A stretch of 64,000 nucleotides of DNA from Amycolatopsis sp. FDAARGOS 1241 (GCF_016889705.1 NZ_CP069526.1:5890001-5954000), one strand, 5' to 3'; numbered from the stretch's first letter, positions 42,031-50,950 are shown. A program made the numbers and translations. Notes: generated from the letters alone by a model not told the origin.

Positions 42031-43218
42031 ATGGGACAGCGTGTTCTGGTCGTGGGTGCGGGTCCGGTGGGCGCGGTGTTCGCGCTCGCGGCCGCCCGGC
42101 GGGGGTTCGACGTGACGCTGCTGGAAGCGGAGCAGGCGGTCGAGGACGCCCCGCGCGCGGCGACGGTGCACCCCTCGACCCTCGCGATGCTCGGTGAGCT
42201 GGGCCTGATGGACGAAGTGGTCCAGCGGGGGCTCGTCGCGCGGTACTTCGACTTCTGGGACCGGCCCGAGCGCTCGCTCATCACGCGGCTGGACCACGAC
42301 GTGCTGCGCGATGTGACCCCCTACCCGTTCGTGGTCCAGATCGAGCAGCACAAGATCGTGAAGATGGTGCTGGAGCGGCTGTCCGGAATGGACGTCCGGT
42401 TCGGCGCCGGCGTCACGGGCGTGACGCAGACCGCGGACTCCGCCACGGTGCACACTGCCGAGGGCCCGATCACCGCGGACTACGTCGTCGGCAGCGACGG
42501 CGGGCGCAGCACCGTGCGCAAGGCGCTCGGGATCGAGTTCGAGGGCTACACGTGGCCCGAGCGGTTCCTCGTGCTCACCACGCTGTTCGACTTCCAGTCC
42601 GAACTGGACTGCAGCTACCGCAACTACTGGGCCGACCCGCGTGAGTGGGTCAACCTCTTCAAGGTCGCCGGCGACGACGGCAAGGGCCGCTGGCGCGCGG
42701 TCTTCCCCACCACCGTCGGCGAAACCGACGAGGAAGCCGTCGGCGACGAAGGCGCGCGTTCGCGGCTCGAGGGCCTGGCGCTGTCGGCCAACCCGGCGGA
42801 CCAGCTCGTGCACCGCAAGCTGTACAACGTGCACCAGCGCGTGGCGAAGGACTTCCGCTCCGGGCGCGTCTTCCTCGCCGGCGACGCCGCGCACGTCAAC
42901 AACCCCATCGGCGGCCTCGGCCTCAACTGCGGCATCCACGACGCCGTCGAGCTGGCCGCTTCCCTGCACGAGTTCGCCGGCAGCGGTGACGAGACCGTGC
43001 TGGACCGCTACACCGTCCGCCGCCGCACGGTGAACATCGAGTTCGTCCAGCAGCAGACGGTGACCAACAAGCGCCGCCTGGAGGAGAAGGACCCCGTGCG
43101 GCGCAAGGAACGGCTGGCGGAACTCGCGGCACTGGGCGACGATCCCGCGCTGGAGCTGAAGTTCCTGATGAACTCGTCCTTGCTGAACAGCGTCGCCCGC
43201 GCGGCGTCGCTCGGCTGA
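42031..43218 (+). CDS. FAD-dependent aromatic monooxygenase (PHBH/UbiH-like)
   Basis: A 395-residue single-component flavin hydroxylase: GxGxxG FAD motif VVGAGPVGAVFALAAARRG, the central DG motif (YVVGSDGGRSTVRKALG) and the GD motif FLAGDAAHVNNPIGGLGLN. ATG 42031 follows AAAGGGGAAAAG. These enzymes hydroxylate phenolic substrates using NAD(P)H and O2. With the HpaB/HpaC pair it gives the locus two different ring-oxidising systems. Confidence 0.92.
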   Translation: MGQRVLVVGAGPVGAVFALAAARRGFDVTLLEAEQAVEDAPRAATVHPSTLAMLGELGLMDEVVQRGLVARYFDFWDRPERSLITRLDHDVLRDVTPYPFVVQIEQHKIVKMVLERLSGMDVRFGAGVTGVTQTADSATVHTAEGPITADYVVGSDGGRSTVRKALGIEFEGYTWPERFLVLTTLFDFQSELDCSYRNYWADPREWVNLFKVAGDDGKGRWRAVFPTTVGETDEEAVGDEGARSRLEGLALSANPADQLVHRKLYNVHQRVAKDFRSGRVFLAGDAAHVNNPIGGLGLNCGIHDAVELAASLHEFAGSGDETVLDRYTVRRRTVNIEFVQQQTVTNKRRLEEKDPVRRKERLAELAALGDDPALELKFLMNSSLLNSVARAASLG

Positions 43219-43228
43219 GCCGCCCCCC

Positions 43229-43257
43229 GGGGGCGCTTCTGGGCGAGAAGCGCCCCC
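43229..43257 (+). terminator. Terminator after the FAD monooxygenase
   Basis: GGGGGCGCTTCT (43229-43240) and AGAAGCGCCCCC (43246-43257) form a perfect twelve-base stem with a five-base loop, followed by GTTCC. Confidence 0.8.
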
Positions 43258-43263
43258 GTTCCC

Positions 43264-43517
43264 TCAGCCCTGGACCTGCTTCACCGCGGCGACGAACTCG
43301 CTCACGCGCTTTTCGTCGCTGTAGCCGTACTCGAAGACGTTGCCGGGCAACTTGTCCGCGAACAGCGGCACCGTCTCGACGACGGCACCGGAGTCAGGCT
43401 GCGCACCGGGGTGTTGCGGGTTTCGGTGGCGCCGAAGATGCCGGACTTCTTCGCGGCCTTCAGCGTGATGCTCCAGCCGTCGAACCTGATCGAACGGCGT
43501 CCGGCCCAGATGGGCAC
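43264..43517 (-). pseudogene. Small frameshifted protein, possibly DUF4429/PH-like
   Basis: From GTG 43515-43517, with GGGGAGGG upstream, the reading begins PIWAGRRSIRFDGWSITLKA and reaches GATETRNTPVRSL. One frame over, it continues DSGAVVETVPLFADKLPGNV and ends SEFVAAVKQVQG before TGA. The two parts join into about 84 residues if one base is corrected near 43400. The beta-rich start and final helix resemble DUF4429/bacterial PH-domain proteins, but the match is weak. Function unknown. Confidence 0.5.
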
Positions 43518-43633
43518 CGTTTTCCCTCCCCTGTCGGCGACCTTCCCTGTCACCACACGAGCAGGGCCTTGCGGCTGGTCCGGACGTCGTCTTCCCGGCA
43601 GCCGAACGGTGCAGCGCCGATCGGCCGGAAGCC

Positions 43634-44434
43634 TCAGCCGAGGCGGATGCCGGCGAGCTGGGTGGCCTGGGCGACCAGCGTGCCGGCGCTGTCCCAGACG
43701 TGGCAGGACTCGTCGGCGCGGCTGTCGGTGATGAGGTGGGCCCGGTGCAGGACGCGCAGCGGGCCCGGGGCCGGACGGGCGCGGACGTAGACCGTCAGTT
43801 CGAGGGTCGGGACCCAGCCCGTGGGGGCGATGTCGAAGGTCGCCGGTGGGAAGGCGTCGACGGCGAAGAGCAGGCTGACCGGGGCGAAGGGTTCGCCGCC
43901 GGGGAGGGTCAGGGTCCCGCGGAGTTCGCCGTGGCCGGAGGGGCCGGCGGTGAAGACACGGGCGCTCTCGGCGTCGAAGCGGACATCGATCTCGTCCATG
44001 ATGGCGACGGGTACGCCGACCGGCGTGGTGCTCGGCACGCGGAACGTCGCGTCGGCGGCGAGCGGCGCCGCGGGGAGGCCGTCCTGCCAGTGCGCGGCGC
44101 CGGGAACCAGGGTGCCGACGGTGAACAGCGCTTCCACGCACGTCTTGCCGTCCTGGCGGAGCCGGCCGCGGACCTGGCTGGCGGCGCGGCCCGTGCGCAG
44201 GGTCTCGACCTCGACCTCGGCCGGGCCCGGGTCGGGCGAGCGCAGGTAGTGCGCGCTCGCGGCCAGGACGTCGGCGTGCTCGCGGTCGGCGACGGCGGCG
44301 CGCCCGACCAGCGCGAGCAGGTACCCGCCGTTGGGCTTGCCCCCGATCGTCCACTGCGGGCTGATGTCCGCGTCGAACCCGTTCGGCGACCGCCGCTTGA
44401 CCGCGGACACCGCGGCGAAGGTCGTCGTGCTCAC
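43634..44434 (-). CDS. Acyl-CoA thioesterase family protein (double hotdog)
   Basis: A 266-residue protein with two hotdog repeats: WTIGGKPNGGYLLALVGRAA in the first and PTLELTVYVRARPAPGPLRV with DESCHVWDSAGTLVAQATQL in the second. This is the TesB-like/4HBT_3 architecture, which hydrolyses acyl-CoAs. GTG 44432-44434 (MSTTTFAAV) follows GGGAGGAGC. It lies 87 bases downstream of the organic-acid operon on the same strand and is perhaps transcribed separately. Confidence 0.82.
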   Translation of the reverse strand: MSTTTFAAVSAVKRRSPNGFDADISPQWTIGGKPNGGYLLALVGRAAVADREHADVLAASAHYLRSPDPGPAEVEVETLRTGRAASQVRGRLRQDGKTCVEALFTVGTLVPGAAHWQDGLPAAPLAADATFRVPSTTPVGVPVAIMDEIDVRFDAESARVFTAGPSGHGELRGTLTLPGGEPFAPVSLLFAVDAFPPATFDIAPTGWVPTLELTVYVRARPAPGPLRVLHRAHLITDSRADESCHVWDSAGTLVAQATQLAGIRLG

Positions 44435-44521
44435 CGGCTCCTCCCGAGACTGAGTTGTTCCGCGCAACTTAGCTCGCAAACCGGACGAGCGCCCGCGGAC
44501 TGAGACGGACGCCACCCGGTT

Positions 44522-45364
44522 TCAGAAGCCGTACAACCCGGCCGGGTTGTCCACGAGGATCCGCCGCCCCGCTTCCGGGCCGGTCCACTCCAGCAGCCGC
44601 GCGACGGCGCGCGCGTCGTCGATCGGCTCGAAGGGCTCGACCGTCAGGCGGTTCGCCGCGGTGCGCGGACGGCCACCGGTGTGCGGCCAGTCCGTGCCCC
44701 ACAGCAGCCGGTCTGCGGCGGCGGCGACCAGTGCGCCGACCAGCGGTTCGACGTCGGCGTGGTCGGCCGCGGTGGAAATCCGGTGCGGCGCAGAGAGCTT
44801 GACGTACGCCGCACCGGATCGCAGGAGGTCGGTCAGCACGGACAGCCGACCGGGGCCCGCCGAGGCGGGCGCGAGGGCGAAGTGGTCGAGGACGACCGGC
44901 ACGGGCAGCCGCGCGAGGTCGTCCGCCAGCGCCTCGACCACCGGCAACGACGTGAACACCTGCAGGTGCCAGCCGAGGTCCGCGATCACCGACGCGGTCG
45001 CGCGCAGGGGCGCGACCGCCACCGCCGGGTCGTCGACCGCAAAGGTCGCCAGGTTCACGCGCGCGCCCCGCACCCCCAGCGCGTGCCACTCCTCGAGCGG
45101 CGGCGCGTCGGCCGGGTCGAACACCACGACACCGCGCGCGCGGTCGCCGCGGATGCGCAGCTGGTCGAGCAAGCAGGAGTTGTCCGTGCCGTACGGGCTC
45201 GGCTGCACGAGCACGGCCCGGCTCACACCCAGCCGCCAGTGCAGCTCGTCCAGCTGTTCCCCGCTCGCCGGGCCGGGCGTGTAGGCCCGGTCGCCGGCGT
45301 ACGGGAAGCGCGGGTCGAAGACGTGCACGTGGCAGTCGCAGGCACCCGACGGCACGGCGGTCAC
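44522..45364 (-). CDS. Amidohydrolase 2 family, LigI-like lactonase
   Basis: A 280-residue TIM-barrel amidohydrolase. DCHVHVF near residue 10 is the first metal or substrate motif, VVLDHFA gives a central His, and LLWGTDWPHTG carries the C-terminal Asp. This arrangement matches 2-pyrone-4,6-dicarboxylate lactonase (LigI) and related lactonases, which may act without metal. Its GTG overlaps the stop of the LDH2-type gene. It is the last gene of a five-gene operon and would open a lactone formed by the dehydrogenases upstream. Confidence 0.85.
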   Translation of the reverse strand: MTAVPSGACDCHVHVFDPRFPYAGDRAYTPGPASGEQLDELHWRLGVSRAVLVQPSPYGTDNSCLLDQLRIRGDRARGVVVFDPADAPPLEEWHALGVRGARVNLATFAVDDPAVAVAPLRATASVIADLGWHLQVFTSLPVVEALADDLARLPVPVVLDHFALAPASAGPGRLSVLTDLLRSGAAYVKLSAPHRISTAADHADVEPLVGALVAAAADRLLWGTDWPHTGGRPRTAANRLTVEPFEPIDDARAVARLLEWTGPEAGRRILVDNPAGLYGF

Positions 45365-46398
45365 CGCACGGCGCCCGCGAACTCGGACAGCCGCGCGAGC
45401 ACCCCATCGTCGACGGGCACGCCGTCGCTCAGCTGCCGGTGGTAGCGCGCCAGCTCGAGCTCACCCGGCAGCAGCACCGGCTGGGCCGGGTCGGCGGGCG
45501 GGGTGGTGTGGAGGATGTCCGCGAAATCGGCCATCCGCTCCCCCAGCTGGGGACCGGGCACGAGCTTCGTCGCGTCGATCAGGAAGAACACGTGGCCGAG
45601 GTTCTGCGGCCGGTCGGGGTCGACGCTCCACGAGCTGATGCGCGTGAGGTAGCCGGCTCCCGAGAGCACGCCGGCGAACAGGTCGACCATCACCGACAGC
45701 CCGTAACCCTTGTGCCCGCCCAGCGGCTGCAGGAAGCCCTCCAGCGCGGCGGCCGGGTCGGTCGTCGGCTTGCCGTCGCGGTCGGTGGCCCAGGTGTCCG
45801 GAATGGGCTCCCCCGCCGCCTCGGCGGCGCGGATCTTGGCGCGCGCGGCCACGCTCATGGCGATGTCCAGCAGCACCGGGTCACCGCCCGGCGCCGGCAC
45901 GCCGATGCCCAGCGGGTTGTTGCCCAGCCGGGCCTCGCGGCCGCCCCACGGCGCGATCGTCGTGGTCGCATTGCTCGCGATGATCGCGGCGAACCCCTGC
46001 TCCGCGGCGCGGAACAGGTAGGGCATCACGGGACCGAAGTGGTTGCTGCCCCGGACGAAAGCCGCGCCGAGGCCGGTCGCGCGGGCGCCGGCCAGCGCCG
46101 CGTCGAGCGCGTGCGACCCGACGAGCGGACCGATGCCGTTCGCACCGTCCACTCGCGACAGCGCGGGCGCAACCTGCTCGACGGTCACCTTCGCGTGCAG
46201 GTCGACCCCGCCCACACGGGCGCGGTCGAGGTACTGCGGGATCCGCGCGACGCCGTGCGTGCGGATCCCGAAGAGGTCGGCGAGCACCAGCACGTCGGCA
46301 ACCCGGGCGGAGTCCTCTTCGGACATCCCGTTCCCCGCCAGCGCGCGGGCCGCGAGCCCGCGCAGTTCCTCGGCGGTGATCTGGGTGTCGCCGGTCAT
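45361..46398 (-). CDS. Malate/L-lactate (LDH2)-family dehydrogenase
   Basis: A 345-residue NAD(P)-dependent dehydrogenase of the LDH2/MDG2 superfamily: FGIRTHGVARIPQYLDR, VRGSNHFGPVMPY (catalytic His), ATTTIAPWGGREARLGNNPL and LGGHKGYGLSVMVDLF. Relatives oxidise malate, lactate, sulfolactate, ureidoglycolate or reduce imino acids. ATG 46396-46398 overlaps the MBL gene's stop. It works with the isopropylmalate-dehydrogenase-like gene in a hydroxy-acid pathway, by context. Confidence 0.92.
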   Translation of the reverse strand: MTGDTQITAEELRGLAARALAGNGMSEEDSARVADVLVLADLFGIRTHGVARIPQYLDRARVGGVDLHAKVTVEQVAPALSRVDGANGIGPLVGSHALDAALAGARATGLGAAFVRGSNHFGPVMPYLFRAAEQGFAAIIASNATTTIAPWGGREARLGNNPLGIGVPAPGGDPVLLDIAMSVAARAKIRAAEAAGEPIPDTWATDRDGKPTTDPAAALEGFLQPLGGHKGYGLSVMVDLFAGVLSGAGYLTRISSWSVDPDRPQNLGHVFFLIDATKLVPGPQLGERMADFADILHTTPPADPAQPVLLPGELELARYHRQLSDGVPVDDGVLARLSEFAGAVR

Positions 46399-47141
46399 CG
46401 GTTTCCTTCTCCTTCGGTGAGGTCGAACTCGGTGGTGTCGGCGAGGTCTTCGCCGAACCACGAACGGATCCCGGCGTTGCGGGTGTCCGTGTAGGACGGA
46501 CGGCCGTCCTGCCAGCGCATCGGCACGTCGTGGCCGGGCACGAGCAGCGTGTCCGGCTGCTCCCGCCACAGGTCGAGGATCTTGCGCACGGACGCGCGGC
46601 TGCGGTCGCGGTCGAGCGTCATGTCGACATCGCCGCCCAGCAGTTCCGCGCGGTTCTTCGCGGCGTCGCCGCTGAAGAGCACGGATCCGCCGACGCGGTA
46701 GACCGTCGAACCGGGGGTGTGTCCGGGCGTGGCGAACGCCTCCACGCCCGGCAGGATCTCACCGTCACCCGCCACGCGGCGGGTCCGCGGGTTGCTCGCC
46801 AAATCGGCCGCGTACAGCTCGGGCAGCGGGTCGAAGGCCGGCTCCCGCCTCGTCGCCCATTCCAGCTCGGCCGCGCCGACCCACACGGTGGCCCGCGGGA
46901 ACAGCAGGTAGTTCGCGGCGTGGTCGTAGTGCGCGTGGGTGAGCAGGACGTCGGTGACCTCATCCGGCGCGACACCGTGGGCGGCGAGCCGCCGCGCGAG
47001 CATCGACCGCATCCCGAACGAGCCGGTGTCGGCCAGGATCAGCCGGTCGTCGTGGCGCACGAGCGTGACGCTGCTCCAGCCGAGGCCGCCGTGCTGCGTG
47101 CTCTTGCCCGGGTACCCCTGGGTCAGCGGGAGGATCTTCAC
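46395..47141 (-). CDS. Metallo-beta-lactamase-fold hydrolase
   Basis: A 248-residue MBL-fold enzyme with the zinc motif HAHYDH, then TPGHTPGST, FSGDAAKN and VPGHD. This class includes lactonases and thioesterases. GTG 47139-47141 follows CCGGAGGTGC and overlaps the MFS stop (GTGA). It may hydrolyse a lactone or thioester intermediate of the same operon. Confidence 0.88.
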   Translation of the reverse strand: MKILPLTQGYPGKSTQHGGLGWSSVTLVRHDDRLILADTGSFGMRSMLARRLAAHGVAPDEVTDVLLTHAHYDHAANYLLFPRATVWVGAAELEWATRREPAFDPLPELYAADLASNPRTRRVAGDGEILPGVEAFATPGHTPGSTVYRVGGSVLFSGDAAKNRAELLGGDVDMTLDRDRSRASVRKILDLWREQPDTLLVPGHDVPMRWQDGRPSYTDTRNAGIRSWFGEDLADTTEFDLTEGEGNR

Positions 47142-48469
47142 CGCACCTCCGGCGACACCGCGCCGGTCGCCGGGACCGTCGCCTCGTCGTGGTCGAACGT
47201 GCGCCGCGCGAAGAACGCGACGACCGCCGTGATCAGGCCGAGCGCGGCCAGGTACACCCCGAGGCCGTACGGCCCGCCGGTCACGTCGTTGAGCCACACG
47301 CCGATGATCGGGCCGGTGCCGCCGAACACGGCCTGGGCCACGTTGTAGGCGAGCGCGCCCGCGGTGACGCGCACGGCCGTGGGGAAGATCTGGCTGATCG
47401 CCAGCAGCGCCGGCAGCGCGAGCACACCCTTGCAGGCGCCGATCAGGGCACCGCCGGTGAACGCGCCGACCCCGCCGCCGGCCGCGAGCGCGAGCGACGG
47501 CACCGCGAGGATCGCGACCACGAGCCCGCACAGGCTCAGCGCCTTGCGCAGCCCGATCTTGTCCGCGACCGGGCCCATCACGAGCGAGCCGGCGATGACC
47601 AGCACGTTGCTCACGATGGTCGCGTTGTAGGCCTCGGTGCTGTCGAGCTTGCCGACGTTGATGAGGAAGGTGGTCAGGAACGACGTGATGGTGGTGCTCA
47701 GCAGCGCGTAGCTGGCGGTGCAGACGATGAAGATGACGATGGGCACCCAGTGCAGGCGCAGGGCGTCGCGCAGCGGCGTGGCCGTCTCCTTCGCCTTCGC
47801 ACGAGCCTTGGCCAGCATCTCGAACTCCGGGCTTTCCTCGACCTTCGAGCGCAGGTACACGCCGAACGCGGCGAGCGGCAGGCCGACCAGGAACAGGATG
47901 CGCCAGCCGAACGTCTGGTACTCGTCCTTGGTCAGGAAGCTCGAGAACACGCGGGCCAGCAGCGAGCCGCACAGGATGCCGATGAACGTGGTGGCGATCA
48001 GCGAGCTCACGTTACGGGCGCGCCGGCCGGCGGGGCTGTGCTCGAACACGAAGCTGATCGCGCTCGCGTACTCACCACCGGCGCCCATCGACTGCGCGAG
48101 CCGGCACACGAGCAACAGGATCGGCGCGAGCAGGCCGATCTGCTTGTACGTCGGCAGCACACCCATGAGCGCGGTGCCGAAGCAGGTGAACAGGATCGAG
48201 ATCGACAGCGCTCGGCGGCGGCCGTACTTGTCGCCGATCCAGCCGAAGAAGATGCCGCCGATGGGGCGGGCGATGTAGCCGAGCGCGAACACGGCGTAGG
48301 TGTTGAGGAGCGCGACCGCGGGATCGTTGCCGGGGAAGAACTTCGCGGCGATGATCGTGGCGACGACGCCGTAGACGCCCCAGTCGTACCACTCGGCGAA
48401 GTTCCCGGCCGACGCCGCGATGATGATGCGGCGCCGGCGGGCGCCGGTGAACTCGAGCTCGGTGTTCAT
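47138..48469 (-). CDS. MFS transporter, metabolite:H+ symporter (MHS) family
   Basis: About 443 residues, 12 hydrophobic segments. NFAEWYDWGVYGVVATIIAA is the MHS first-helix motif, GWIGDKYGRRRAL the loop 2-3 signature, and MGAGGEYASAISFVFEH the helix-5 region. Relatives carry citrate, alpha-ketoglutarate, proline or shikimate. Start ATG 48467-48469 (MNTELEF) is used; an in-frame ATG at 48493 is possible. It sits between the IPMDH-like and MBL genes and should bring in the operon's organic acid. Confidence 0.88.
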   Translation of the reverse strand: MNTELEFTGARRRRIIIAASAGNFAEWYDWGVYGVVATIIAAKFFPGNDPAVALLNTYAVFALGYIARPIGGIFFGWIGDKYGRRRALSISILFTCFGTALMGVLPTYKQIGLLAPILLLVCRLAQSMGAGGEYASAISFVFEHSPAGRRARNVSSLIATTFIGILCGSLLARVFSSFLTKDEYQTFGWRILFLVGLPLAAFGVYLRSKVEESPEFEMLAKARAKAKETATPLRDALRLHWVPIVIFIVCTASYALLSTTITSFLTTFLINVGKLDSTEAYNATIVSNVLVIAGSLVMGPVADKIGLRKALSLCGLVVAILAVPSLALAAGGGVGAFTGGALIGACKGVLALPALLAISQIFPTAVRVTAGALAYNVAQAVFGGTGPIIGVWLNDVTGGPYGLGVYLAALGLITAVVAFFARRTFDHDEATVPATGAVSPEVR

Positions 48470-48507
48470 GTCGGGGTTTTCCGTTCTCTTCATCGGGACC
48501 GGTTCTC

Positions 48508-49587
48508 TCAGCGAGACGGGGAAATGCGGGCCGCCACGGCTTCGGCGACGGCCTGGGGGCCGCCCGCCGCCGAACCGTCGGGCCGGAGCGTGATGTCGCC
48601 GGCCTCGAGGGCACCGGCGACGGCCGCGCGCACGAGGTCGCCTTCGGCGGTGTGGTGGAGGTGGTCGAGCATCATCGCCGCGGCGAGGATCTGCCCGATC
48701 GGGTTCGCCAGCCCCTTCCCGGCGATCGAGGGCGCGCTGCCGTGGATGGGCTCGAAGTACGCGCTGACGTCGCCGATGTTGCCGGAGCCGCACAGCGAGA
48801 TGCCGCCGACGGTCGCGCCGCCGAGGTCGCTCAGCACGTCGCCGAGGAAGTTCTCCATCACCAGCACGTCGAAGTCGCCGGGCCGCAGCACGAGCGCCTG
48901 CGCGGCGGCGTCGGCGTAGAGGACCTCGGTCTCGATGTCCGGGTACTCGGCGGCGACCTCGAAGAAGATCTCGCGGAACAACGCGTGGCTGCGCAGCACG
49001 TTGCTCTTGTCCACGCAGGTCACGCGGTGCTTGCCGTCACCGGGGGCGCCGCCGCGCGCGGCCGCGAGCTCGAACGCGCGGCGGCAGATGCGCAGTGTGC
49101 CCTCCCGGGTGGCCATGAGCGTGTCCGAGACGGCCCAGCGGTTGCCGACGCCCTTGCCGCGCGAGGCGTACAGGCCCTCGGTGTTCTCGCGGACGATCAC
49201 GTAGTCGATGCCGCCCGCTTTCACCCCGCCGAGTGCCGACGTGACGCCGGGCAGCAGCAGCGCGGGGCGGACGTTGGCGTACGCGTCGAGCCCGATGCGC
49301 AGGATGCCGCCGAGCAGGCCGGCCTCGGTGCCGTCGGGGAAGCGCACGTCGGGCAGCCCGACCGGGCCCTTCAGCGTGGCCGCGACGCCGGTGCGCAGGT
49401 ACTCCAGGTCCTCGGGCGAGCAGGCCACGCCGGTCCGGCGGTAGGTGTCGGCGCCCGCGTCGACGTCGGTGTAGCGCAGCTCGAAGCCACCCCGGCCGGT
49501 CACCGCGCCCAGCACGGTGAGCGCGGCGTCGACCAGCTCGGGGCCGATCCCGTCCCCGCGGATGACGGCGATGTCGTGAACCTGCAC
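48508..49587 (-). CDS. Isopropylmalate/tartrate dehydrogenase-family enzyme
   Basis: A 359-residue member of the isocitrate/isopropylmalate dehydrogenase family: IAVIRGDGIGPELVDAA, VRENTEGLYASRGKG, the catalytic Lys/Asp region (CVDKSNVLRSHALFRE, VMENFLGDVLSDLGG) and the nucleotide site GSGNIGDVSAYFEPIHGSAP. GTG 49585-49587 follows GAGGTGGAGC. Such enzymes oxidatively decarboxylate beta-substituted malates, including tartrate. Heading a catabolic operon rather than leu genes, it is more likely a degradative tartrate/malate-type enzyme than LeuB. Confidence 0.9.
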   Translation of the reverse strand: MQVHDIAVIRGDGIGPELVDAALTVLGAVTGRGGFELRYTDVDAGADTYRRTGVACSPEDLEYLRTGVAATLKGPVGLPDVRFPDGTEAGLLGGILRIGLDAYANVRPALLLPGVTSALGGVKAGGIDYVIVRENTEGLYASRGKGVGNRWAVSDTLMATREGTLRICRRAFELAAARGGAPGDGKHRVTCVDKSNVLRSHALFREIFFEVAAEYPDIETEVLYADAAAQALVLRPGDFDVLVMENFLGDVLSDLGGATVGGISLCGSGNIGDVSAYFEPIHGSAPSIAGKGLANPIGQILAAAMMLDHLHHTAEGDLVRAAVAGALEAGDITLRPDGSAAGGPQAVAEAVAARISPSR

Positions 49588-49606
49588 TGGCGCTCCACCT
49601 CGAAAA

Positions 49607-49638
49607 TCAATACAATCAACATTGAGCATCAACATTGA
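49607..49638. promoter_or_regulatory. Operator with two TCAACATTGA palindromes
   Basis: TCAACATTGA (arms TCAA/TTGA) occurs at 49616-49625 and 49629-49638 (period 13), with a degenerate TCAATACAA at 49607 before it. The A/T-rich block lies upstream of the divergent IPMDH-like operon and 130 bases before the citrate-synthase-like HTH gene, its probable binding protein. Confidence 0.65.
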
Positions 49639-49767
49639 CGAGAACGACGCGAAGGTAGTTCCGGTCCGAATCGCTTGTCAACCCGATGTTTCTGTTCCGT
49701 GACAAGGATTCGCGGTCACTAGACTTGCCGCGAGCCGAAGTCCGCGCAGGAGGAGGGGTCACCACAC

Positions 49768-50940
49768 GTGAGCACCGACACGGAGGTGCTGTCCATCGCC
49801 GAGGCCGCCGACATCCTCGGGGTCAAGCAGAGCACGGTCTACGCCTACATCAGCCGTGGCCTGCTCAAACGCCACCGCCTCCCCCGCGACCGGCGCAGCT
49901 GGCTCGCCCGCAGAGAGGTCGAGGGCTTCGGGCAGCGCAAGGGCACCCGGACGCTGCTGCGCGACGACGAGCCGGCCGCGACGGTGGAGGTGAGCACCGT
50001 CGCACGACTCGACGGCGACACGCTGCTCTACCGCGAGCGCGACGCCGTGGAACTCGCACGCACCGCGTCGTATGAAGAGGTGGCCGAATTGCTGTGGGGC
50101 CAGGACGACGCGGCGGCCCCGCGTGAGCTCGAACCGGAGCTCGTCACGGCCATCCGGCGGCTGCAGGACACGATGCCGGAGACGAGCCTGCCGCTCGACC
50201 GGCTCAAGGTGACCGCGACGCTGCTGGGCGCGCGCGACTCGTTCCGCTACGACCTCACCGTGCCTTCGGTCCTGGCGGCGGCGCGCACGATGGCGCCGGC
50301 ATTCGTGGAGTCACTGCCGCAGCCGGGCGCGGCGTGCGAACGAGGCCGGCCCATCGCCGAGCGGCTGTGGGGCCGGCTCACGGCGGAACCCCCGACACCG
50401 GAACGGATCGCGGTGCTCTCGGCTGCCCTGGTGCTGCTCGCCGATCACGGCCTCGGCCCGTCGACGCGCGCGGTCCGCGAGGCCGCGGTCAGGGCGGCGG
50501 ACCCGTATTCGGCGGTGCTCGCGGGCATGAGCGTCGCGAGTGGACTGTTGCTGGGCGGCGGTTCGTCCCTGGCCGTGCAGGCGTGGCTGGGCGACATCAC
50601 CTCGCCCGCGTCCGTGTCCCGCGTGCTCGAACAGCGGCTGCTGCGCGGCGACCGGCTATCCGGCTTCGGGCAGCCGCGCTACCGCAGCCACGACCCGCGC
50701 GCGGCCGAGTTGCTGCGCCTGCTGGCCGCGGCACCCGCCGACCCGGAACGGCTGGAGATCGTCGAAGCCGCCATCGACCTCGTCCGGCGCCGGCGCGACC
50801 TCGAGCCCAACGCCGAGTTCGCCCTCGGTGCCTTGTGCTTCGTGCACGGCATGGCCGAGGGCGCCGGCGAGGCGGTGTTCGTGATCGCCCGCACGGCCGG
50901 GTGGATCGCGCACTCCCTGGAGACCTACACCGTCCAGTGA
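49768..50940 (+). CDS. HTH protein with a catalytically dead citrate-synthase domain; probable transcription factor
   Basis: A 390-residue fusion. Residues 7-54 form an excisionase/MerR-like helix-turn-helix (VLSIAEAADILGVKQSTVYA, YISRGLLKRHRLPRDRRSWL). Residues about 70-390 have the citrate-synthase fold, including LADHGLGPST and IARTAGWIAH near the end. The three catalytic positions of citrate synthase are all changed: the His of GPLHGG is L262 (GLLLGGGSS), the His of GFGHRVY is Q302 (GFGQPRY), and the Asp of N-x-D-F is E350 (NAEF). It should therefore bind a citrate-like ligand but not catalyse. GTG 49768 follows AGGAGGAGGGG. It is divergent from the organic-acid operon, across the TCAACATTGA repeats. 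Confidence 0.85.
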   Translation: MSTDTEVLSIAEAADILGVKQSTVYAYISRGLLKRHRLPRDRRSWLARREVEGFGQRKGTRTLLRDDEPAATVEVSTVARLDGDTLLYRERDAVELARTASYEEVAELLWGQDDAAAPRELEPELVTAIRRLQDTMPETSLPLDRLKVTATLLGARDSFRYDLTVPSVLAAARTMAPAFVESLPQPGAACERGRPIAERLWGRLTAEPPTPERIAVLSAALVLLADHGLGPSTRAVREAAVRAADPYSAVLAGMSVASGLLLGGGSSLAVQAWLGDITSPASVSRVLEQRLLRGDRLSGFGQPRYRSHDPRAAELLRLLAAAPADPERLEIVEAAIDLVRRRRDLEPNAEFALGALCFVHGMAEGAGEAVFVIARTAGWIAHSLETYTVQ

Positions 50941-50950
50941 GGACAGTGGC

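Noticed and set aside
27607..43218. Biosynthetic gene cluster for a secondary metabolite
   Set aside because: No synthase, carrier protein or tailoring set is present; the transporters, MarR proteins and hydrolases point to catabolism.
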